Origin: Macrobrachium rosenbergii
Taxonomy: Eukaryota; Arthropoda; Malacostraca; Decapoda; Palaemonidae
Direction: 5' to 3'
Assembly (NCBI RefSeq): GCF_040412425.1
Contig: NC_089789.1
Span: forward strand, 41,907,606 to 41,971,605
DNA: 64,000 bases
Shown: positions 54,801 to 63,810 of the stretch, in pieces
How positions within the stretch are numbered: position 1 is the stretch's first letter
Layout: the number at the start of each line of letters is the position of its first letter
Translations under genes and position numbers: made by a program
The notes under the pieces: model-generated
What the model was told of the DNA's origin: nothing
The model's database searches: none
Seen by the model: only the letters and a program-made list of their open reading frames with translations

Positions 54801-57800
54801 ACTCAAAATTCCAGACTGTTTCTTGGGTCAGGAATTTTAGCAGATGACCCAGCTGCCAATGATTTTAGCAGTTTTCATGTTAAATGACATCCAGATTCAT
54901 TGAATTACAGCCACATACTTGCAGTTTTCATGTTAAATGACATCCAGATTCATTGAATTACAGCCACATACTTGCAGTTTTCATTTTAAATGACATCCAG
55001 ATTCATTGAATTACAGCCATATACTTGTTATATTTGTTCTGAAACATTCATCAGATCTGCTTAGCCAGTTAACTGTGGTGAGCATTCAGAATAAAAATGG
55101 AAAGTCAAATGCCATGCAAATCATTTCTATACCATTTCTGCTATTACTGACCTTTATATTCACCCTCGGTTGTCACTAGCTGCTCTCCTTATTCTTCTCT
55201 CCATTCACCATCTTTAGTCATAAAGTGTTTTCACAGCCCACACGTATTGCATTAAACACCTGTTGCTACACTGGCAATAGCAATTCTTGCATAAAAGCAA
55301 CAGCTAAACATGAAACTTAATCCTGGAACAAACCAATAATACCAGTGTTCTGGTTACACAAAACCCAGATCATGCACACAAGAGGGAAACAAGCCAGTAA
55401 TACTGCTTTTGAATACCAGCAAATCTGTTTCACACACCTTGATGCAAGTAAATTTGCTTCACATACCTTAACCCACCTGTTTGTTTCAGATTTGCCGTGT
55501 GAGGCTGATGACAATCTGTTTGTTTGCTTGTGACCCAACAGTCATATTTTCAATCTGGAGCCATTGTTTGAAGTTTCATTAATATTTAGAAATAACTGTG
55601 AAGTGCGTAATATCTGACAATTTTTTTTTTCTGTTGCATCCGGATTACTTCAGACAATAAAGTCAATAGTCTTATATAAAATGAAAATTTTATGACTTTT
55701 CAAAGGTTTTTGTTAATGTGATATCATTAGTACTCGTGGTACTTCTGTTATACTGACCTTAGTCAAAGCCACTTGCCAATAACTTTTTAATGTCCCTCTG
55801 TTAATCCACTTTTTATCTCAGACCTCTGGAAGTTGAAAAGCACTTTTCATGCGTAGGGAGGAGGTCTACAGCAAAAGCATATTCTGAACTGTTTTCAGCA
55901 AATGGTAGTAATATGTACTGATGAATGTACAGTTTTATGAACTCACTATGAACTAGCTAATCTTTTATCCTAAGAGTACCCACACCTTTACCGCATTAAA
56001 AGTTCTTTCTCGCTGAGAAAAAGAAAGTGGTAACTGAACTCACTACAGCTTGACACAGGTCATCCATCAGCAATTACTATGCTGTACCTGAGGTCTGGAA
56101 GGCATACCTTCTTGTCTATTTTACACCAATGTTTTTCTTTGCTAAATGAAACAAAGGAAAAGTGACATCACTGGCCTGAAAGGCAAAAAACACTAGTAAA
56201 ACACTTAAAAATTCACTAATCACTGGAGAAAAGGTTGAGGGTAAGCAAATGTATGTATAACACAGTGGCACATCATACAAATACCAAAAATAATCCTGGA
56301 AGAGCACCTCAGAATATGTCTGTAGGTACAGAGCTGCATGGTAGAATGAGGGCTTATAAGAAGACAGAGTATGTGTCTGAGCATGAATACTGGGGTCTTT
56401 GTCTTTCAGGAATCAGCATATTGGTGCAGCTGGGAGAGCTGTTCCAAGGAATAAGGGTATTCAAGGCTAAGGGTTTACTGAACTAACATGATTACAACAT
56501 TTTCATAAAAAAATGAGTAAATTAGGGATCGTAATAACAAATATACAGTAAATAGACATATCAGTTTAAGAATGGGTGGGTTGAAGATTTATTTTGAAAG
56601 CGGTGTCATTAGAACAGAGGATGAATAACACAATCTTTTCTGCACTTAAAAAACCGAGAAAAATGCTTCTCACCTTCAGCACATTTCCTCCTATGCCACT
56701 TCTGACAAGTCTCTTGATCATCTTTACAGTGAACATAGCCACCTGATCAAGTTTTGAAAACTTGATATTTGATGGACTGACGATGTCGCTGTGGATAGGA
56801 AGAAAGACACATAATAATAAAATTATTTACAATATTGCAGACAAATATATAATGAGTTAAGGAATTAAATGGACCTCTCACCCCGTGAGGAAAAAATGTA
56901 AAATGTTCATGATAATGATGATGAGTAAATGCATTAAATTTTGTCCTTAGATACAGGATGCAAACTATGATTACATCTTAAAATCAATTCTAAGTAAGAT
57001 GTATGATTAATTTTCTAATAAGATAGAACAAATAAACTTTACTAACAGTAGTAACAATAACTATAATGATCCATTAATAAACACCGATTTTACAGGATAA
57101 ACTACGTAGTTTGTGAGTGAAAATAAATCTCAATCATGATTACTTCAGTTCATTGTTCATATGAATTGGAAGAATAGTCCTCTTAGCATAAATCACAATC
57201 CACAACCCCAACCTGGTAATTCAAGGGGTTAGTTCAGTTGTGGATTCTTATAATCTCCGAATGTTTAAATGAGAGACAAATTCATTCCTACTTTCTGCTG
57301 ATGTCTCCTGAATTCAAGTCCTACTTTCTATTCCCTTGTCTTTATTTCGTTATCGCCTTTTCCTTTAAATAGTCTCTTTCTGCAGGCTGATTTCCTTTAG
57401 AACCCTCTTAAATGTATTAGTTTATTGACTATGTCCTTAAGGGTTTTCAGCTGAAGACTTAAAGAAAGGAACAAAGATAGAAAAGGTATGATAGGCCAAA
57501 CCCACTTCTTTGGGTCCACCCTAAGACTAAATCCGACTAGTTTACAATGTATTTCTGTACATCTGCATGATATATGGTGGTCTGGGATGGTTTGGCTATG
57601 GAGTCAGGGGGGGTGGGGACATTTATTAAAAATGCAGACTGCTACCACGCCCCTCTAATTTGGTGACTACCTGTTTATGTGCAAAATGGCCACAGTGTTT
57701 AGTACCAGCTCCTTAGGGATGAATGTAAGAACATTAACCCTTAACAGGATGGGCATCAGAGGATCTATAACAGGTTTTGAGTGATGGGCGGGCTAACTCA

Positions 57801-59713
57801 TATAGTATTAATATTACGCGCCATACGATTTGGATGAATTTTGCGGGAAAGATGTTCATATCACTTCAATGGTCCATAAATGACTTATGGCAACTGTAGT
57901 AGCTTAGCACAGGACAGAGGAGGATAATTGTGTCTTGAGACTTGATTGGGGAATGTATTGCCCCTCTATATCCCATGACGTTTTTTTATTTATTTGCTCA
58001 TAAATATACACAGGGATTGCTGTTGGTTTTAGTTCTTATCTTTTACGATAGTGTGTCAGCTATACAGTCATTGTAATTTTACAAAGAAAATTGCAAAGAA
58101 ATATTAGAAAAAACATGTAATTACAAAGAAAATTGCAAAGAAATATTAGAAAAAACATGTACACCTAACAAAATGGTACTGCATCTCCCCATCTCAGTAA
58201 ATCTCATAAATATTTTACAATAAATATACTCAGAATTGGTTACTGATTTTACTTCTTATCTGATATGATACTGCATGAGCTGTAATTATAATGTTACAAA
58301 ATAAAAAAATAAATTATTAGAAAAAACATGTAAAATTAGCATATATTTACGAGTGTCTTGGAAAAGAGGCCCCGCACAGGGTTGTAAATGTTCACTTTCA
58401 ATTTCCTGTGAAAGTTACAGAAAATTTTTTACTGTTTTTTCTTACACCACGTGCATTTGCATATCTTGCTCTTTCCATTGAAGTGTTTTTTCTTAAACTG
58501 GCCGACCTTAAAGTTTGCCCTGTCTGGGGGTGTGTTTAATATATATTTAGCCGTCCCTTAAGGGTTAACAAAAGACAGTAAATATTATAATTATTATTAT
58601 ACAAAAGATGAACCGTATTCACGTGGAACAAGCCCCCTAGGGCCAATGACTTGAAATTTAAGCTTCCATGGAATATGGTGTTCATAAAAATGAAGTAACG
58701 GAAAGGAATATGGTTCATAAAAATGAAGTAACAAAAGATAACAGGAAATAAAGAAAGAGGAGATCAATTACTAGAAAGGCAATAATCAACTAGTAAATAA
58801 ATAAAACTGCAAGTACATTATTTAAGGTGGTAACATACTGCATCTGTGCCTGAACTGATGAGGTTCCAATTACGCAACAAAAGGCGGTAAATATGCCCAT
58901 CGACAACTAGCAGGAATTGCGCTGCGGTAGTTGTCTGCAGTTTTCCCAAACCATCTCCATTGGTCAGGGTAGGCTAACTCCTGAACCCTAAGTTAGGTAA
59001 GTTTGGGTTAGGCTAAGGACAATAGGTTGTACCCCGGATAATATATGGTTTTCCAGCGTTTGAGTCTTTCCAGTGACTTTCGTACTGAATCAGCTCTAAA
59101 TCAATAATCTGATGAATTACGTTACCCAGAAAGGGTGCTCCCCGTACACAAAATCTAGGCTATTCTCAAGAAAAATCATTCTGAAACATTAAAATTAAAA
59201 TAGATCGTACTTATACAACTTTCTTGTTTCCTGAGAACTTGAATACAATACAAGTTAACGGTAGAATGCAGAGTGGGGCGTCATTACTTACTTGGGGGGG
59301 GGGGGGGGTCCGGGGGGACAAACCCATGGCGGCCCCCCAAAATCACGTTAGGGCATGGCATCCTAAGCTAGGCTGGGTAAAAGTAATTCTAGTTAGGTTA
59401 TATTCCCTCAGAAATACCTACGGTAGCTATTTTTATTATTAAAATAAAAAAACAATGCTGAAGCGTTATTTTTTTTTGGGGGGGGGCTACAAGCCCTCCA
59501 GTAGGGATGTCAAATGAGACGACAGCGTTAGCAGTCTGTAATTTAGCTTGAAAATGGTAAAAACAATTTTAAAAAATCGTAAGATTCAAATTTTAATAAA
59601 TTCAAAAGCCTAAAACTCCCCGGAACTATGGTAACGGTATCAAAGTTACTCGCCATGTCTTATTTATGTCGCCTGTAACTATATACTCACCTCATTTCTG
59701 AGAGTGCAGACAT
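40986..59713 (-). CDS. Uncharacterised leucine-rich-repeat-like protein, 11 exons, 582 aa
   Basis: Exons in order: 59713-59691, 56788-56674, 54327-54214, 52109-51826, 50797-50683, 48742-48533, 45928-45755, 43917-43723, 42462-42268, 42078-41908, 41138-40986. Every junction is GT-AG and the phases join into one frame of 582 codons plus TAA, which is strong support for a real gene. The protein has no signal peptide, F-box or catalytic motif that I recognise. It carries irregular leucine-rich repeats: CQFRNLRVIEFAGG (about 177-190), LPHLEVLENNIY (226-237), CPKLTALGIHHTRNI (322-336), IKKLTLDASALTDLELSVLI (352-371), FPSIKTLVIEFFTLSP (415-430), and LEKLKSLEIDEIYVSP (540-555). The spacing resembles the ribonuclease-inhibitor/Amn1 type seen in F-box-LRR proteins, which suggests a binding scaffold. 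Function unknown. The first exon, 23 nt, is the least certain. Confidence 0.8.
41908..42078 (-). CDS. LRR-like gene exon 10
   Basis: 171 nt in phase 0/0. The acceptor is TTTTAAG and the donor GTTGGT, a weaker but canonical GT. It encodes VFGCFGGAIAVLFKLAHVSI and the Pro/Asp-rich PCPDPVLDIPPDLANLSQFL. Confidence 0.82.
42268..42462 (-). CDS. LRR-like gene exon 9
   Basis: 195 nt in phase 0/0, acceptor TTTCAG, donor GTAAGT. It encodes AMFTFPSIKTLVIEFFTLSP, GHSEAIIGFLSSFPTTTEIY and NLLPPLVL. Confidence 0.87.
42925..43545 (-). mobile_element. SINE-like repeat, copy 3, split by a mariner-type element
   Basis: On the minus strand this is the same family as 27394-27673 and 28187-28475. The 3' end reads (plus strand) AGGCCAAAGGCCAATTGCTG GGACC at about 42960; the 5' part is at 43446-43545. 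The interruption at 43077-43445 is a separate insertion. Confidence 0.75.
43077..43445. mobile_element. Mariner-type miniature element (MITE), 369 bp
   Basis: Flanked by TA on both sides (43075-43076 and 43446-43447). Ends are inverted: CAGCAAACCCCCCGTATTC on the left and, as complement on the right, CAGTAAACCCCCCATATTT. Non-coding, with TTCGCGG motifs and a (GT)n tract inside. The TA target and the CAG-initial ends fit the Tc1/mariner superfamily. Confidence 0.85.
43723..43917 (-). CDS. LRR-like gene exon 8
   Basis: 195 nt in phase 0/0, acceptor CAACAG, donor GTGAGT. It encodes two consecutive repeats, IKKLTLDASALTDLELSVLI and AKQLEHLTLQM, then a Pro-rich loop and NELDWEEYK. Confidence 0.87.
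45595..45690. repeat. Degenerate 33-bp repeat, three copies
   Basis: CAACAGTACAGGTCAAAT, TAACAGTACAGGTGAATT and CAGCAGTACAGGTGAAAT recur about 33 bp apart just inside the intron after exon 7 of the LRR-like gene. Confidence 0.6.
45755..45928 (-). CDS. LRR-like gene exon 7
   Basis: 174 nt in phase 0/0, acceptor AAAAG, donor GTAAGA. It encodes GEVVTHQFNVTCLAIRYGEG, LCRVLKVCPKLTALGIHHTR and DDLSYLTE. Confidence 0.85.
46200..48425 (+). pseudogene. Internally deleted non-LTR retrotransposon in an intron of the LRR-like gene
   Basis: Starts with a CCCAAGCCTGGGTAAATGG leader, then an endonuclease domain start, IGTLNIGSMATRSREVADVM ERRKVDILYIQETRWRG, of the type annotated in databases as craniofacial-development-protein-2-like. 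Degraded frames follow: IPDDRRNCLMVPTYKGKGDI, LISHTVKVYERTTEERIRRE, a truncated LVFVDD-like block, then a jump straight to VQDMYAEATHK, VVRPAMVYKAMMWLMKEAQE, AEMRMLRWMYGDTRDRIRNE and EVSKKSQEKRLQ. The endonuclease catalytic His block and the RT palm FADD region are missing. The deletions and stops make it inactive. It sits opposite to the host gene and fills about 85% of the 2.6-kb intron. Confidence 0.85.
48533..48742 (-). CDS. LRR-like gene exon 6
   Basis: 210 nt in phase 0/0, donor GTTAGT. The acceptor CTCAG is preceded by a run of 25 T residues (minus strand). It encodes LPHLEVLENNIYRYDNFLS, MRITLGAAAFAIQPKMAA and WGTYEAILHLLDMEAKYK. Confidence 0.85.
48748..48772. repeat. Poly(A) run of 25 that forms a splice acceptor tract on the minus strand
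   Basis: Twenty-five uninterrupted A on the plus strand, i.e. 25 T on the transcript, directly before TCTCAG and exon 6 of the LRR-like gene. Confidence 0.95.
48817..48856. repeat. Poly(A) run of about 40
   Basis: Uninterrupted A homopolymer; length is not reliable in an assembly. Confidence 0.95.
50110..50420 (+). mobile_element. LINE 3'-end fragment
   Basis: The frame reads TVRWFGHFITANEDGTVIRI, then VDVTRWSLEGRPRKSRKEGI, matching the post-RT RWFGHxxRM...GRPRKxW tail of non-LTR ORF2 proteins. Short, without the RT itself. Lies in intron 5 of the LRR-like gene, opposite strand. Confidence 0.6.
50683..50797 (-). CDS. LRR-like gene exon 5
   Basis: 115 nt, acceptor TTTCAG, donor GTAATA. It encodes NLRVIEFAGGVSDKVLCNAL and WNTGSKKSEKILDLALTK. 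The first part is a clear leucine-rich repeat core. Confidence 0.84.
51826..52109 (-). CDS. LRR-like gene exon 4
   Basis: 284 nt, acceptor TTACAG, donor GTAAGT, the longest exon. It encodes WQGHEKAYNNMLIVAALRL, LESEISELVSLVFP, SFDYFAKHSPKFENIYLP and ends in MKCCQF plus a split Arg codon. Confidence 0.85.
54214..54327 (-). CDS. LRR-like gene exon 3
   Basis: 114 nt in phase 0/0, acceptor TTACAG, donor GTAAGG. It encodes QKLLHLIVGVESNIKSLNL and DKDMFFDTVRDYSRIFRHE. Confidence 0.82.
54868..55026. repeat. 53-bp tandem triplication
   Basis: GCAGTTTTCATGTTAAATGAC with its continuation repeats at 54868, 54921 and 54974 with only one or two differences between units, in intron 2 of the LRR-like gene. 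Confidence 0.95.
56674..56788 (-). CDS. LRR-like gene exon 2
   Basis: 115 nt, acceptor CCACAG, donor GTGAGA. It encodes DIVSPSNIKFSKLDQVAMF and TVKMIKRLVRSGIGGNVLK, an amphipathic helical N-terminus. Confidence 0.78.
57665..57740 (-). repeat. Dispersed repeat, copy B
   Basis: The reverse complement carries TACATTCATCCCTAAGGAGC TGGTACTAAACACTGTGG and GCCATTTTGCA, similar to copy A at 25440-25560. Lies in intron 1 of the LRR-like gene. Confidence 0.6.
58081..58162. repeat. 42-bp tandem duplication
   Basis: ACAAAGAAAATTGCAAAGAA followed by ATATTAGAAAAAACATGTA is repeated at 58081 and 58123; a decayed third copy (ATTAGAAAAAACATGTAAAAT) lies at about 58314. Confidence 0.9.
58602..58755 (+). mobile_element. 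SINE-like dispersed repeat, copy B
   Basis: It is related to the copy at 26178-26304 and preceded by TTATAATTATTATTAT. A local duplication of GTTCATAAAAATGAAGTAAC is present inside this copy. Lies in intron 1 of the LRR-like gene. Confidence 0.7.
59292..59308. repeat. Poly(G) tract
   Basis: About 17 consecutive G interrupted only by TCC further on; a second G9 run lies at about 59478. Both are in intron 1 of the LRR-like gene, near its 5' end, and could form G-quadruplexes. Confidence 0.85.
59691..59713 (-). CDS. LRR-like gene exon 1 (start, 23 nt)
   Basis: ATG TCT GCA CTC TCA GAA ATG AG followed by GTGAGT. The phase joins exon 2 to give MSALSEMSDIVSPSNIKF. It was chosen because start, donor and phase all fit in a G/C-richer promoter-like region. 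A different 5' exon remains possible. Confidence 0.55.
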
Positions 59714-59926
59714 CAGGATCGGATTAACCTGAAACCCCCCTTCACTTATTTACTGCTGTTGGTTAATCCTAACCAACCAACGAAAATAAAATCCCGATAC
59801 TTTGGTAAAAACTCGGTTAATTACAGTGGCAAGTTTGGCTCTGGTGACGAGACACGCTTGCCTTGAGCCTTGAAGTTCGTAGGGTGGAACCTATGTAACG
59901 GCACCTCAGTTTTTTTATTTTATATT

Positions 59927-59930
<4 letters not shown>

Positions 59931-59964
<34 letters not shown>
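59931..59964. repeat. (GA)n microsatellite
   Basis: GA dinucleotide run 220 bp upstream of the proposed LRR-like start codon. Confidence 0.97.
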
Positions 59965-59967
<3 letters not shown>

Positions 59968-60883
59968 TCTCTTTATTGCCTTTTCCACGTGCGTTATAGT
60001 ATTTTCTTTGCTTTTCCTTTTCAGTCATCTCTTCTATAAATGAGAGTTTGTTCTCTTATGTTTGTTCTAGTTCTGGTACTTCGCCTCTCTCTCGTATTAT
60101 ATTTTCACAAACCTGATAATTAATCACAGTAGTGATACTTCATGTATGCCTGTTTATGATGATTGATTCCAACGTATTTTTGTGAATAATGTATTCCTTT
60201 GTTCTAAAGATTTGCCCAAAAAAAGTATAAGGGTTTTGCGAACCTTTTTATGTCTACAGTTGGATCAAGAAGGATATAGATTTGGGTTAAACTTATATTT
60301 TCATCTAACTTTATTATTTCAGGTTATAAAATATTTCTAAAAACAAATGTTATTACATTTTGTTATTATGCCATTTATGGGACCAACAACCCTCAGCAAG
60401 TCTGGTTATGTGTAAAAAAAATTCTTTTGACCAGTTGTAAAAGTACTTTTGCTGATTTACTCTGATATTAAGTTGACCACTTGACGAAAAATAGCTCTTA
60501 ATATCAAAACGTCCGTGTAGTCGGATTTTCAGTGAGTCCTAATATAAGATATTCATAATTTCATTTTGATAAAAGATGGCAGATTCCAGGTTGCTCCTTA
60601 TACATAAGGAACATAGTTCAGCCTCACTTCCGTTTATGCTTTGGCTGTTGTCCTGTTTGTACAGTACAAAGACAACACATTCCCAGAATTGCTTTCTGTA
60701 AAAGCAGGAGTCATTCGATGAATGAAACACAAATACGAAGGAAAATTAGGCCTACTCTGTTGGGAGTATATTTCCAACAAAGTAACTTAATAGTAAATAT
60801 ATGAACTCGTACTCATTAATGTATGAATTTATCATACATGCACAATAAACATGCAATAGATACTACAATCCGTCGTCTATGAA

Positions 60884-60889
60884 TTTATT
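60884..60889 (-). terminator. Candidate poly(A) signal of the P450 gene
   Basis: AATAAA on the minus strand about 150 bases after the P450 stop. Position is plausible for a compact 3' UTR; no transcript evidence. Confidence 0.4.
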
Positions 60890-61041
60890 TCTCACGGGAG
60901 TTTAACGGTGCCGAAATCAAGAACAGTAAACCTACTCGGTCTATGGAAATTCCTTTTTTAGAACATGAACCCCAGCAGGCGGCCGCCCTCCCGTCCATAA
61001 AAATATCTTCTTCCATGTTCGTTGGGAGAAGGCAATGCAAT

Positions 61042-61238
61042 TTACAAATTATATATATTCCTGCTGGTAAAGACAACGTCCTGCTTTCTCGGCAAGTGAA
61101 AGACCCTGTTGTCGAAGTCTGGCAGTAAGTCGACATTCTTGCCCTCTGGTGGACTGATGGTGAAGTTCTGAAAGACGGCGGTGGAGAACACCAACAGCTC
61201 CGTACGGGCGAGAGATTCTCCAACACACGATCTTTTGC
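61042..61238 (-). CDS. P450 haem-cysteine exon and stop
   Basis: 197 nt, acceptor TTCTAG, TAA at 61044-61042. It encodes [20 protein letters not shown], the meander and L-helix region, and the C-terminus [15 protein letters not shown]. Confidence 0.92.
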
Positions 61239-61568
61239 CTAGAAAATGGGATCAATTGTCATCTAGATTTAAATTTTCCATGCTGTTGTTTTGCCTGGAG
61301 TAAACATTCAGTTTCAAGTGAATACTGCTCATTCGCTTTGAAAATAAAAGTGAATTTTATAGGAATAGTGACGGTTTGTCTGGTAAATGGGATTGAAATC
61401 CACGAGGAAATGGGATTAAGTTCTTTATAATCACAGTTGCTTTACTTGTTGTACTGGATTATATTCTGGATTCGTTAGTAATTTGCCTAGAAAATGGAAT
61501 TATATTCTGTATTTAGATGGATATGCGATTAATTTCCATATGGATAAAATAGCCATCACGGAATTCAG

Positions 61569-61638
<70 letters not shown>

Positions 61639-63751
61639 TTCACGTTTTCAAGGTCAAGTAATCTCTTAGAATGATAATCTCATTCTGTATAACAGCATTC
61701 CTTTGAGATACTCGTTATTAAACTACTAGGCACAGAGAAATCTCTTGACCTACAAAAAATGGTGACGTCGATAAGCTAGAAAATGAATGGACTTGGAATA
61801 TGCTACAAATATTTCTAAGTTTAAGCTCATTAATTATTAATGAACAGGAATTTCTTTATCTTAGAGAACGTAGCGGAGGGGTGGGGGTGGGGAGGGTGTT
61901 GCTGTGAAAAGGGTGATGCTTTGTAACGTTCGTTACAAAGCATCAAACCTATCATTTATTATTTATATTCATGTTTGTCAACAAACGTACCCTTAGCTAT
62001 GCGGACATGCAAAGGAATACATAATTCAGGAAGATAACAAAAAGCCAAATGCTTGTCGGTACTGAACGACATGAATCCCATTTTTGCCCATAGCATAAAA
62101 AAAAGTACCCAGGTTTTTACCTGTGCCAAAGGGCAGGTAGCCTTCCTTCCTCATGACAAACTTTCCCTCTGGACTAAGCCAGCGTTCAGGGAGAAACAAA
62201 TCAGGTTGATCCCAGTACCTTGGGTCGTAATGCATAGACGCTATGGCTGGGCTGACCAAACTTCCCTAAGGAGAAAAAATGAAGAAGGATTTGACGAAAT
62301 ATAATGAATAGGCAGTAGAAACGGAAATGGTTATAAGTGATAACAGAAAAGTGCAATATTAAAGGATAATGGTAAAGAATTATTTTAAGTATTTACTGCA
62401 GAATAGGGTTATGTTCAAGGTATAAAACAAACATTAAATTTAGTGAAGTCGTAAAGAAAGTAAATCTACAGACGCTTAAAATAACAAGGGAAGTCAGCGC
62501 CGTTTGGAAAAGGGATTAACAATACGAAAGACGAAAGCTACAAAATTGTTTAAAGTTGCCCGCAACTGTGTTTGTCGAGAACCGTGGAACCAGGAATTGA
62601 TATTATGGATCAGAATGATCTAGATGTCTCATTATTTATTTGCTGACAAAGAAAAGTCAATGGCGAAGACTTTTTACCTTTGGGATCTTATATCCAGCCA
62701 GGACGACGTCCCTGGTAGGAGAGTGAGGCAATCCTATGTTGGCTAGACTAGACATGCGAAGGATTTCGTTGATCACAGCCTCAGTGTAGGGAATCCTGGA
62801 AGCAAGGACTCTAAGTTACCAGACAATTCAGCCCTGATAGCTTTTAAGGCTAAGACAGTTCTAGGGCAGGATAAAATATGAGGGTCCAATATTGGGGTTA
62901 AGGATTATTCACTATGAAAAAACTCTTAAATCCCAGAGGTATGGTACTAACGACGGTTGGGTATAACAAGGCCTGCAAACTAACATATTAAAGAGAAAGC
63001 TTCTTATTATTATCATTATAGTTATTAGCCATTTACACCCTAACGCCTTCGTGTTTCACAAGAGTATGAGAGTGGGTGTAGGCTATCAGTTACCTAGGCT
63101 TATCTTCCAGTGTCACGAGAGTGCCGCTAGGAAGAGCGCTGTCCAGCTCCTCTTGCAACTTCCGCTGCTTATCCGGGTGGGCTGCCATGTAGAGGAATAT
63201 CCACTTCATGGTGTTGTACGTTGTGTCACTCCCGGCAAAGAGCACGTCAAAGAGCAGGATGCGTAAGTCAGCCTCTGAGGAGAAGCCGGATATTACTGTA
63301 TATCGTCACCATGTTAGGCTCACAATGGGTCCTGGGCCTACAGGAAGTAAAAGACTAGCAGTCTTTACAAGGTGGAATTTGAAAAGGGTCATGGTTTGAC
63401 AAAAAGAACTGCAACAGTCATCATTTTTCTTGATTTTTTTTTTTTTTAAGTTTCTCTCCTGTACTTCTTACGCCATGAAACTATGACGTCACTACCTTGT
63501 AGCGATTCAGCACACACTCGGCCCACTTCATTTAACCGTTACTTTTTCCTTATATCAAAGTTGAATGGTCCTTGTTAAAAGCAGAATGCCTTCCTTCATT
63601 AAATACAGTATATACGTCATCAAAATGCCAGTCTTTGAAATGTGTCCTTTGGATGAAAGATAAAACTACGATAAATACTCATGGGTAGACACGCTCGCCG
63701 ATGCAAACAATGGCAACTGGCATTGCCTATCAAAATGTTGCCTGTTTTAAT

Positions 63752-63810
<59 letters not shown>

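Larger units (their letters stand above)
41139..59690 (-). other. Introns of the LRR-like gene, content
   Basis: Intron 7 (43918-45754) ends, in transcript order, in AT-rich sequence with no clear element. Intron 8 (42463-43722) carries a nested SINE/mariner-type insertion. Intron 6 (45929-48532) is almost filled by a LINE. Intron 5 (48743-50682) holds poly(A) runs and a LINE scrap. Intron 4 (50798-51825) holds nothing I recognise. Intron 3 (52110-54213) has a coding-like stretch near 53000-53200. Intron 2 (54328-56673) has a 53-bp triplication. Intron 1 (56789-59690) has a 42-bp duplication and two dispersed repeats. Confidence 0.6.
59714..61041. other. Intergenic region between the LRR-like gene and the P450
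   Basis: Contains the promoter side of the minus-strand LRR-like gene and the 3' flank of the P450. A (GA)n microsatellite lies at 59931-59964. No further gene is recognised. Confidence 0.5.

Noticed and set aside
61915..61945. Hairpin that could be a terminator or small RNA
   Set aside because: A short palindrome inside a P450 intron with no other support; rho-independent terminators do not apply to a nuclear genome of this kind.
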